A DNA stretch of 64,000 nt. Origin: Periplaneta americana (lineage: Eukaryota > Arthropoda > Insecta > Blattodea > Blattidae). Shown here piece by piece: positions 30,470 through 40,552 of the stretch. Position numbers and translations under genes: made by a program. Within the stretch, counting starts at the first letter, position 1, and each line of letters begins with the position of its first letter. The notes beneath the pieces are model-generated. The model saw only the letters and a program-made list of their open reading frames with translations. It searched no databases and was not told where the DNA came from. The stretch spans positions 79,764,955-79,828,954 of the forward strand of contig NC_091122.1 in assembly GCF_040183065.1 (NCBI RefSeq). The letters run 5' to 3'.

Positions 30470-33400
30470 GTACATATATAAGTACCTATTGCAATTGGTC
30501 TCACATTGTCATCCGAGAAAATTACTGATTTAAATAAGAAAGTTGCACACCAATATATAAAAATAAGAATTCATTATATTTCGAGTGGTGATTGTGTGTA
30601 ATAAATTTGAATCAAAGTTCTATACTAGTGTACAAAAATAATGTATTAATGGAAAACATTTCTCTGAACCAGCTGTGATGCCTTTTTATATTGTGTGTCG
30701 TATTTTACATATATTTGCAAAATTCAGAAACTTTTGTTTTAATTTTTCTTATTATGACACAAATCAATTAACTTATAACCTTTATAAATTAGTTGTGAAA
30801 TTTAGTTATATTTTGAACTACGTGGCTTATTTGCCATACAACACACATGCCACAAGTTTCTATATTATGTATGCAAAGTAAAATTCTATGCAGCAAAGAA
30901 TTTCATTAAAGGGATTATATTCTGATTATTATCAACTATCTGTGTCAGGAGATTATGTGGTATGACAATAAGGTCCATGTCTTCGTAACTTTGGCCCTAT
31001 GTGAATGGTAAAGTTAGTAATGTTTCTTCGCGCACTTAATCTGTTGCATTTTTAGACTCAATTCACTTCTTATTCTATGCGAAGTCTTCCTTTTTCCAGA
31101 CTATATCTAGAGGTTTACACATATCACAATACGAGAACAATGTAAGTATATAAAAAAAACTCTTAGGCAGTTTATAATCTGTAGTTCAAAGCACACTATC
31201 TTAATTATATATCTCTTTATAAATTTTTATTAGTGCCTTTTGTGCAGTCTTTGTTTCATGCTTTTTAATTTAGGATAATTTATAAAGAATCATTTTAACA
31301 AATTGGTTTTCATTATAGGGTTTCATTTCTGTAAGATATATTAGCTCCGTGCTGGTATCTGTCATGTATTTAGGAAGAAAGAAACGCATATTTTGATTTA
31401 TTACCAACGTCATTTTGGTGGCCTTTCAATAGGGAAACAGGGTCACGGCATGTTGGATATTCAACATGTTACCTAAAAATCATTGTACGTTTTAATAACA
31501 TGCCATGTACTGTTTACTGGGTCTGTTACAAAAATAAAATTCCTAATGTTATGGATCACGTGATTTTCAATTGTAACTCTATGATCGCTAGCTGACTCAG
31601 ATAGATGTTTTTCATGCTCATGTTGAGGGCACAAAAATTATGTCAAAATAAAAATAAATTATACAGTGATATTCATAATTGTTATATTTCCTCAAAAAAA
31701 AAAAAAAAAAAAAAAGGCTGCTTTCTAAATTTACATTCACTTTTAATATTTCATAAATAGGCACCGGTATTAAGACACTGAAAGAGAAAGAGAAAGAGAA
31801 AGAAAGTGTAATAATGCTATATATTTCGAAACATACCATATCTATAAATCTATTATAAACAAATGCATTATTAATGGAACTATAAATTACCGTACTTACA
31901 ATAAATTAAAAATTCTGCAACATGTGCGATAATTTCACACATTGACAAGTATGCTGAATGGGAAATTCTCCATTTGATAATGTTATGTAATTTATTTAAA
32001 ATACCGCCTTTTGTACTGTTTAAGTTACATACTAGTTTTCAATTTTAAAATACAGTTAGGCCTACTGTTAAAACTTAGTAATATAAAATGTTCAGATTAC
32101 ATCAAGACTCCTTTTTGATTCTACCATGACCTCTTTGAGTTATACAAGTGGATCCCATGTTCGAGCACATGTCTCGAAGTCTCTAAAAATACTCCAAATT
32201 AGCTAACTCAATATTTTCTTGTAATATTAATTACTTCAACTCGAATAGGCCTACTGTTTTTTATTCATCAAAATTGTAGATAATTATATATCCTATTCTT
32301 TAATTTCCTCCATAAGAAAATTTCAGAGATTTAAATCTCGGAATTACGGTGGTCATTATCCTCAATTGATCATACAATCACCAAACAACCTTCTAATAAT
32401 TCATTTAATTATTTTAAAGGGTAGGTATACACTTGCCTTATCCTGCAAAAAATTATTATAAGCAAAGGCACTTCGTGAAGTTTGGTCATGGAGGGACTAA
32501 AATGTGAAGTGTATTATCACAATTATTCAAATAATCAAATGAAACTCAATTAACAAACAAATACAAACCAAAAATAAATAAATAAACACACAAATATTTA
32601 CACAGAAAGGATAGCACCCCAAAGCCCCTTTCCATCAGCCATCACTGCCCGCAGAATTTTTCTTCTTTGAACAACAGTTCATTAAACAATGAAATCAATA
32701 TCCAATAATATATTTTTTTTTCAATATCCATTGTCTGTTCATGAAACACTTGACCAAATATTTTGTGCGCAATGATGATACACATATCATATTAATGTTA
32801 CTTCATGCACGACATGTGAATTTTCTACAATTCAGTACCAATTCATTGTTTTCATATAGCCAATAAATCGAAATCATATTTTATCTAAATAGAACACAAG
32901 TTTTTGTACCAACAATTCCATCATACAGCGATCATGAATCTTTCTGCAGTCATTTCATTTTGCTTCCACAGCTAATAGAAAGAGTGATAAAGAATATAAC
33001 CATTAGCTTTGTGAACTTATAGTACATTCAGCTTGAGGAGTACGGTATAATGTCTTTTGCTTGCTGTTAATTGTATAGAATGCCGAACTCGAAATGTATC
33101 GGTTTTGCATATTTTGTGTTACAACTTAGTACCTACAAATTAATTAGCATATCAGAACTCAGGTTATATAACATTTCGGATGAAATCACTCTACAAAATA
33201 CCAAAATTTGAAAATTACTCTTCTGATGTACGAAACTTTAACAAATAACAATCTACTGTTTACTGACAAGGAATTGGCATAATGGTGGTTTTATTATTTT
33301 TTTTTTTTCCTTAGATGAAATTCCATGAAAACAAAGCAGTAGAATATAGCATAACCGGTACTGAAAGTAATTTCAGAATTAGTACGATATTTTGCCTGAA

Positions 33401-33857
33401 ATTACAATAAAATATTTTGGTACGGTACATATTCGTACTTTCGAATGTGAATCATGGAAGAAGAGTTTTTGCTGGGAAAGGGGAAAGAAGGAAAACAATG
33501 TGACGGTTAAGAACTTGCCATTGGAAAGCAGTCAAAAAGCATTTCGTCAAATATAACAATCATGACATCAACTGAATATTTATGTTAACAATTCCGAACT
33601 TCATTGATTGTTGTTCTAGTGAATATGCATATCTCAGACATATCCCAAATTATCATATCATACAGTTACAAAAATGAACTATTCTATAGTAATTTATTGT
33701 GTTACCGGGTACTTATAATGATGATGTTGTTAAATAGATTTTCTCCTATGAAACAGCCATATGTTCCATTTCAGTGTTTATCTGACTCTACATTTAGCTC
33801 TTCTATTTTAATTAAACAAATGACTGCTGCTATAATGCTACATAGTCCTCTAATGTG
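30470..33857. other. No gene seen
   Basis: 3.4 kb of AT-rich DNA. It has a poly(A) run at 31694-31716 and a CTTTCT-type run on the plus strand complement at 31783-31803. Short frames match nothing I recognise. Confidence 0.55.
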
Positions 33858-33859
33858 TA

Positions 33860-35366
33860 GGGGAGAAGAGGACACATTAGAACAGATTGAATTTCTCACC
33901 TCAACACACGATTTTTATTAAGTTGCTAGTACTGACAGCAGAAGGCAGCCCTTCTGATGTAGTCTACTGGCTGTCATTTTCCTTCCATTTAATTTATTGA
34001 TGAGAACTCGATGGATGCACTTGTGTTGAAGTGCTTAGAAAGTTCCCCCCCCCCCCAAACTTCATGAGGATATTCTGACAGCATGAACATTTCAGAGTTG
34101 AGTTTCATTATGTAATATTAGAGCCTAGTGAATTCACTTTTCGAAAATTATTGTAGATCTCTAATAGCCTATTTACTTCTTGTTCCTTTTAATGAATGAT
34201 CGTACTTGAAAGGATCATGTGAGGAACATTTGAAGAATGTTCAAAACAGCTCCACAACATTAATTTAACAATACTGTGAAAAACGTTTTAAAAGTTCAAT
34301 ATAACAAATTTTTTAATGATAATATATTTTTTAGGGCATAAAATTGTTCGGACATACATAAAAAAACAACAAGCATGACTTAGCCAATGAAGTTATTTAG
34401 GAAGCGGCAATGAGAAGGCAATGACATAGGTGGAAAATAGGTTTGCATTACATGAGCCAATAGGTGTTCAGCAAGGAGCAGAAGTCCGATTAGTTAATTG
34501 TATTATTAAATGTAGTATTAAGATTAATTATGACATGACTTACATAAATATATTGTCAATTAGCATATGATTAAGCTCGTCATTTAGCTTGCAAGTATAC
34601 CACAGCATAGGATAATAACAGAATTGCTGGAATTGACTGACTTTAGGATTTCTTGAAGCTACATGACAACTCAGAATGATACAACCTGAGAACATCAATC
34701 TGTCAATAGCTACATCTACAATGTCAGTTTATATGGAACACTACAAGATATAGTAGCTGTAGAAAGAAATGACATTGACGAAATTTTTTGCTGACGTAAT
34801 ATGCAACAAATGAAATCAAAATTGTCTATGTTGGACAAGTGGAAGAGATAGATGGGCAATGATAGGTTTATGTGGAGGTTTCGACAAAGGTGGAACTTTA
34901 GATATCCTAAAGCTGAAGACTGCAGTAAAACAGAGAAAAGTGATATTGTCATAAAATTCACACCACTGGAGGATTCAGGAGGAACTGCTCGCACTATGGC
35001 AATGAAACACTTTGATGAGAGCTTCAGTAGTTTTAAAGAAGAAATCATGTAACCATAATAGTGCACTTTACATGGCATTTTTGAATGTTACTTAGTTCTT
35101 TAACAGATTATTTGGACATTGTTCAAAAGTGTCTCATACCTGTTCAAAGGTACTACCCCACATATGGGGCAGTTTTGAATGTGTTACAAGAGTTGGTTCT
35201 GACTTAATTTACGTTCCAGATATATGTAATTTCTGCAAATATAAATTTCTGAGGTGTTTGTTAAGCAATGTCTTATAATTATGTGCCATTTAAAGTTTAA
35301 AAAATTGACAATGGATATGAATAAAATATGTAAATAGAAAAACTGTTCAAATGTGCCCTCTTCTCC
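33860..35366 (+). mobile_element. Pogo/Tigger-like element with GGGGAGAAGAGG ends
   Basis: The left end GGGGAGAAGAGGACACATTA and the inverted right end GGAGAAGAGGGCACATTTGA match over about 30 bp (…GAACAG). TA lies on both sides (33858-33859 and 35367-35368). A plus-strand frame near 34820-35050 reads IVYVGQVEEIDGQ, YPKAEDCSKTEKSDIV and GGTARTMAMKHFD. This resembles the small C-terminal domain that follows the DDE domain in some insect pogo-like proteins. The rest of the transposase is not readable. Confidence 0.7.
34800..35051 (+). pseudogene. C-terminal part of a pogo-like transposase
   Basis: IVYVGQVEEIDGQ is followed by a stop and, in the next frame, KVELRYPKAEDCSKTEKSDI then IVIKFTPLEDSGGTARTMAM. 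The order (barrel-like VGQV…EEI, FxYPxxED, DIV, GGTART) is one I associate with tails of insect pogo-type proteins. The catalytic part is lost. Its position at the end of an element with plus orientation is consistent. Confidence 0.45.
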
Positions 35367-35382
35367 TATACTATAATTATGG

Positions 35383-35580
35383 TTGTGCTCAGGTAAAATT
35401 AGTCTAATACAGAGACTCTATGACATGGAGTTACCCAATATTAATAGTTTCTATTTCAAGAAGACATTTATTTTAATGTAACTTACAATAAAGTTGTGCT
35501 CGGGCTTACCAATACAGAGAATCAGTGTCGTGGGAGTTACCCAATATTATCAGTTTCAGTTTTCAAGAAGACTTTATCCC
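35383..35580 (+). repeat. Diverged tandem duplication, about 110-bp period
   Basis: GTTGTGCTCAGGTAAAATTA…ATACAGAGA…GGAGTTACCCAATATTA…AAGAAGAC at 35383-35466 is repeated as GTTGTGCTCGGGCTTACC…ATACAGAGA…GGGAGTTACCCAATATTA…AAGAAGAC at 35492-35574. Confidence 0.85.
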
Positions 35581-35749
35581 ATGTATAAAAGTGAACGCCA
35601 TAAAACACGTGAGAGGCAGCAAGTAGAGTTCTCTGCTTTCATGATCGTAGCATTAGAAAAAGGCACCAATTATCTTTTTACTCCTGGTACTCAATTTCAC
35701 AGGTGGCTGAACAGACCCAAAGAATGTTCTGTAACTTTAGCAACAAAAA

Positions 35750-35826
35750 ATATCCTGCCACAATCTGGGATTGAATCCAGGACTTTCCTGTCCGTAGCCT
35801 TACCTACTGAGCTAACTGGCCATCAT
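35750..35826 (-). mobile_element. tRNA-like head of a SINE (family C)
   Basis: The minus strand reads GGCCAGTTAGCTCAGTAGGT (A box) and CTGGATTCAATCC (B box), spaced as in a tRNA. The anticodon arm does not fold clearly, and the sequence continues into AT-rich DNA without a discriminator or poly(T) stop. A SINE head or tRNA relic is therefore more likely than a tRNA gene. Confidence 0.6.
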
Positions 35827-36094
35827 TCAAAAGCAGTACTTTTTGCATAAGCCTATTTATCAATATCCAGCCTATATCTTAGTTTATTTCACTTTAATTG
35901 TCGAAAAATGTATAGAGGATGATTCTGTGACCTTGTTACAAACTTTTAGATTTGATAAAGGAGATCATTATGAATAACTTGCATATACCAACGCATGTTC
36001 GGAAAATTTTCATTTGGTAATTACATAACGTGATGTGTATGCTAACTGTCCAAGAAACATTGCAAAGTAATAATCCAAAAAATTATTTATTTCA

Positions 36095-36630
36095 TTGTTG
36101 TTGTTTAGTCAATTGTCCGAAGACAGGTTAGAACCTCATATGTGACACCAACAAAGCATCACTCATGAGACAAGCCAGTAGATAATGGGGTAAAGTGGTC
36201 TGTTCCTGTTCACCTCCATTGCATACATTGTTGACTGTAACATATTATGCTAATGAAATTTCAGATGTATACAAACAATTGCAGAATGTGATCCCAAAAC
36301 GTGTTCAGTCCATTTTTTTTAAATGGCTAGGCTAGTTTTTTTTTATCCAGCGGTGTATGGACTGAGGGAGTTTTCAAGTAATATGCACAATAACACAGAC
36401 TTTTAGACAAGGACTGGCGTTGTTTCGGAAGAAAAGAAGCTTGAAATATAATGATAAAGGTCTGAAAAAAAAATATGTAGCCTATGTGTGTGTGTATAAA
36501 TCATAAAAATGGCCAAATGGGATCACACTCTTCAATTGTTCTTCCTCTGACACATATTGGCAAGTAAGATGTACTGCCTTATAATAGATACACATATCAG
36601 CCACAGCCTCAATCAGAGGTGTTTATTTCA
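36095..36630 (+). repeat. Dispersed repeat R1, copy 2
   Basis: It is the uninterrupted counterpart of 25115-25570: TTGTTGTTTAGTCAATTGTC, GCATCACTCATGAGACAAGC, ACCTCCATTGCATACATTG, then after a longer unrelated middle GTAAGATGTACTG and CAGCCACAGCCTCAATCAG. It shows the state of the repeat before the Penelope-like fragment entered copy 1. Confidence 0.7.
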
Positions 36631-36719
36631 TTATAAACTTTTAATTAATGCATTCTATAGGCCTACTCATACAATATTCACTCGAATAATATCACAATTC
36701 AAATATGAGTGGCCTAATC

Positions 36720-37090
36720 ATTACAGAAATTGTTCAAACTGTCTTCCACCAATCTCAATAGTTCTATAGGCATTACAACGTTCTATAGGCATTACAACGT
36801 CGTCGACTGTCAAACCCATTCTAAGGTTTCCAGGATGTTCCCTATGGTGTCACAGGAGTTCTTCTTGCATTTTATTGAAATTTGCTCATAGATTCCCTTG
36901 TTTCCCTTGTTTCTTGTAGGCGTTGGTAAAATCTCATGAACGTAATATGAACTGATTGGCACTGTAAAGGAAATCCTAACTGATAAAGCCTTGCAACTTG
37001 TCTTCCATTTTCGTTTGCTTTTCTGTAAATGAAATGTATAATAGCAAGTTTCCTCAATTTAATCTTTCCACTATAAACTACAAACATTAG
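36720..37090 (-). pseudogene. DUF4817 helix-turn-helix relic
   Basis: The minus-strand frame (37087-36872) reads IIHFIYRKANENGRQVARLY, QLGFPLQCQSVHITFMRFYQ and RLQETRE, matching DUF4817 (the usual FPxRRxP is changed to FPLQCQS). The following DNA holds a 20-bp tandem repeat (TTCTATAGGCATTACAACG twice at about 36760-36799). No TIR could be fixed. Confidence 0.65.
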
Positions 37091-37129
37091 TAAGTACAGT
37101 AATGCTTACTGTAAACTTAGCTTCATTCA

Positions 37130-37964
37130 TCAAACGAAGATGTGTTTAAACTGAGATTGGAGCAACACTGGCACTGAGTTCAACTGCTGGCTATCATAAT
37201 ATAATAAGCATGGCCAGCAAAATAATTTATTAAGATGACAGCATCCGGTTAGCCAATTAGTTTTCACATATTGATTCACACTGAAATAACGTAAATATTC
37301 TCTACTCTTTTCTTTATGTAAAAACTTTAAGTTCGGAAGCGCCGGCACTGGTCTTCCCCCCCCCCCCACAGTTACAATTTCAACTTTTTCGCTAAATGAT
37401 CTACAACCGAAAGGCTTTTTAAAAATCTGTTCAATTATACAGTGATCTTCTGCCATATTACAACAATATCGCACTAGTTATACCTCACTTTGTTTAAGTA
37501 AAGTCTATAACACACTCACTTTACCACCAAATAAACACTATAATACAGTAATTTCATCACCAAAAGTGCTTTCAATAGCACCTACCAGCCTAGCGTATTA
37601 CGGCAATGGGCAAGACACGTAAATCAGGGCGCATGCGCCAGCTGTTTTAATGTACATGACTATGAAGGGAAACACTACGCTCGCTGCAGGGCCGAGTAGG
37701 CACCGCAAGCTGGCAGCCCAACTCTCCCGTGACGAAAGATGACGCGAGAGTGAGCACACAGCGGACAATAATTCAAATGCGACGTACAGTACCAGCCAAA
37801 AGGAAATGAAAATAGGATGCCAAGCCAAAGTTTGCTGAAATTAGTTAAGGACTGCAGACTTTCTTAAGTTAACAGTATTACTTTTAAATACAAATTTAAT
37901 AAATTTCTTCCTTTCTGTCTGGGTGGGCGCAGCAGATCTAGCCTACCCAGAATGCACGCCACTG
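37130..37964 (-). mobile_element. hAT element (CAGTGGCG family), 5' part only
   Basis: The right terminus reads inverted as CAGTGGCGTGCATTCTGGG from 37964. Its N-terminal coding end (minus, 37474-37130) gives MAEDHCIIEQIFKKPFGCRS, SREYLRYFSVNQYVKTNWL and TGCCHLNKLFCWPCLLYY, a TTF-type zinc-finger region of ZMYM1/DUF4371-like hAT proteins. The frame ends at a stop by 37130, after which a different element follows. A G-run (37358-37370) lies in the coding part, probably an indel site. The other terminus was not found. Confidence 0.75.
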
Positions 37965-38172
37965 TATGTATGTTGTAAACATGATTTTGTATTCGCATGA
38001 ACTTTGTACTTTACAATCATCATCATCACAGCAACAATAAAAACAAAACAATGCTTTACCATTATCCTTCACACTAAAGAAACAGTGGTTAGAGAAAGGA
38101 TTCTGGCAACACACATCACGTTCTGTCAGTGGCGTGTGGTGATAAATAATCCTGGTGGTGCACAAATATTTA

Positions 38173-38187
38173 TTATCATTATGATTA

Positions 38188-38257
<70 letters not shown>
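38173..38257. repeat. (ATT)n microsatellite
   Basis: An 85-bp ATT run inside the left end of the hAT element. Confidence 0.97.
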
Positions 38258-38554
38258 GGTACTAACTATACTACAACATAACTATTAACATATGCTACGT
38301 AGGTATAGATTTACATAATTTTGTTAATCAAGTAACTGCAGTTAATCAGTTTCCTATGTAGGTCCAGTATTAGCAAAATAAAGTGTTCAATTTCTATTGC
38401 AGCACACCGTAAATAATATTGTTTTCGCTATATTGCGTTTTATAACACAGTTCACACGTTCACAAGCATTCGATACGAGTGTTGTCTCATCAGCCTTAAC
38501 TGCTAAAAAGTCAGCAGCTTTCTTTATTTCTTTGAAATCTCGTCATGGCATACA

Positions 38555-39110
38555 TCAAAATGGCTTGAAGGATTTCGTTCTGTATAGTGTTTGATGTGCT
38601 CTTAAACACTGTTCCTCTTTCCAAATGTTCCTTAAGAGTGCGTCTAATTCAGAACTAAAATTGATGAGGCCAAGAAAAATACTAGCGCTTAAAGATAAGC
38701 TTCCGTCTTTGTGACCTCTTAAAGCCAACTCAAAGGTCCACAAAACCGCACGCACATATCTGTTCTTGGTAACTTTATCATTATGGAGTTCAACAATCTA
38801 ATTGAATCCAATTGTGTCTGTATGTTTGTTTGACCCAACACTGCTAATTTAACATTATTGTTGATATGTGCAGCTGAAGAATCGTGTTTTTTTAATTCTT
38901 TCATTCATGTGCTTCAAATCAATCATATCTGCAGAACGATAATCAAAATTATATAGTTACTACGCACCGTCCTAAATTCAAACAGAAAAATAAATAAAAT
39001 TCATGAAACGTACTTATTTTTGTCAATAAATGTTCCCCGTCGAACAATAGGCAAGGAAAACAAAGTACAGCGTCTTTTATATTGCAGCCGCATATTGCAT
39101 TTTTCGTAAG
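38555..39110 (-). pseudogene. hAT transposase relic (TTF zinc finger and DUF4371 start)
   Basis: Minus-strand pieces from 5' to 3': GCNIKDA…LCFPCLLFDGEHLLTKIS (zinc-finger region, about 39095-39020), then MKELKKHDSSAAHINNNVKL (38904-38845) and VLWTFELALRGHKDGSLSLS (38745-38690), followed by INFSSELDALLRNI. The order matches ZMYM1-like hAT proteins (LYCFVCLLF, KHExSxxHxxA, LAFRGHxE). Frames shift between pieces, and the core nuclease and hATC region are absent. Confidence 0.75.
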
Positions 39111-39619
39111 TCCGAGTGTTGAATTTTCTTGTCACTTCTCTATTACTGTTCTTCGTCACTTATAATTTTAATTCATGTGTACGTCTACCCATCTTCTTTA
39201 TTTTGATCTTTTCGTGTAAAGGTCTTATAGAAAATTACACATTTAAAAGATTTTGCACACTATTCATTGTAACATTTATGATGGAACGAGCTTGAGAACA
39301 CATCTGAAAGTGCTCCTAACCCCTCCTACGCACACTGTACTGGCTCCCTCCCATGCTCCAAAGCCTGCCAGTGAAACAGTACTACTGCGCATGCTCGAAT
39401 GGAGCAGTGTGCCGCAAGTGTCGAGTGGTAAACATAAGTCCCAGGCGTTAACAAGAACAGTACTCATGCAGTGTTATTTTTACATAGTATTATAATAAAG
39501 AATTATGTCGCTCACATAGTCTACTGCAGCTCATTGATATAAATTTAAAAACATGCGTTACTTGAAGAGGTGGTGCACTGCTTCTGTGCTCCTTAAGAGA
39601 AATCGCCACTGCGTTCTGT

Positions 39620-40552
39620 AATTATCAAAAGAAACTTTTCTAGACACGGATTCCTCTATAAAAGTTGTTCATAATGATCCCCTCTATCATCCCTAAAAGT
39701 TTTCAACAAAGTCACAGAATCACTCAGTATATTTTCATCAGTTAATATCTCTGAGATCTTTCTGTTTTCTCCTCACTTCGTAAGGTGAAAATTTATATTT
39801 ATAAGACGAAAATGCCTGTAAAGTAGACAGTCATTGCTCCTGGTGGAATAATATGAAAGATCAAAATTAGGTCAGAAGAGTGGAAGGAGTGGATAATACT
39901 AAATGTCGGCATTACAGCAATATTATTCTCATTCTCAATCATAAGCCTTGTTTCATATTACAGATTTTTCATTAAGGAAAATAAAAAATATATCAGTTAC
40001 ACAACTATTCACCCTGTAGTGGATTATCAGGACAACAAAAGTAAAATTTCAAAACACTGACATAATTATGTAACATAATATTCATTCCTTTCTGAACACA
40101 TATATACGACATGGCCAACCCCTCAGTTTCATCAATGCTTAAGAAATGTGTGTATCTGCATATCTTTGTAGGTGTGTGCGTGTTTGTGTCTGTGTTTACG
40201 TGCACACATGCCATTCTCTTTCAGATTTAATGTTTCGACATCTTTTCGTTTACGAAAAAGTAAAATTTTGATTACGGAATCTGACACTTTTTTTAATCCT
40301 CTGATGCTTATGGCTCTTACTTCATGCAATGTGACGAAGTGCTTTTGGGGTTAATTGTTGTCAAAGGATCAAAGAAGCAATAATAAAGTTTCAAATCGCA
40401 TTTTACAAGAATTTCCACATTACCCTCATGTACAGTGGTCTTCTCCACTTACAAAAACTATTTACAGAGGTGACAAATGATAAACTTAATTGTAAGAACC
40501 GTTTTTCCTCAAGAAATTAAGTAGGCTACACGGAAAAGAATATGAGTAGAAG
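39620..40552. other. No gene seen
   Basis: AT-rich DNA between two hAT copies. Short frames near 40.0-40.35 kb on both strands do not resemble known proteins. Confidence 0.5.

Larger units (their letters stand above)
38127..39611 (-). mobile_element. hAT element (CAGTGGCG family) with perfect 8-bp TSD
   Basis: The left end CAGTGGCGTGTGGTGATAAA and right end TTAAGAGAAATCGCCACTG carry the inverted octamer CAGTGGCG. The exact direct repeat CGTTCTGT flanks it at 38119-38126 and 39612-39619. An inner GGTGGTGCAC is also repeated inverted. The 1485-bp body has an expanded ATT microsatellite next to the left end and a shortened minus-strand transposase. The downstream half of the protein is missing, so it is an internal-deletion derivative. 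Confidence 0.95.

Noticed and set aside
35750..35826. A functional tRNA gene on the minus strand
   Set aside because: A and B boxes are present, but no convincing acceptor stem or anticodon arm, and no poly(T) stop follows. It fits a SINE head better.
38004..38258. Leucine-run protein on the plus strand
   Set aside because: The leucines come from an ATT/TTA microsatellite inside a hAT element.
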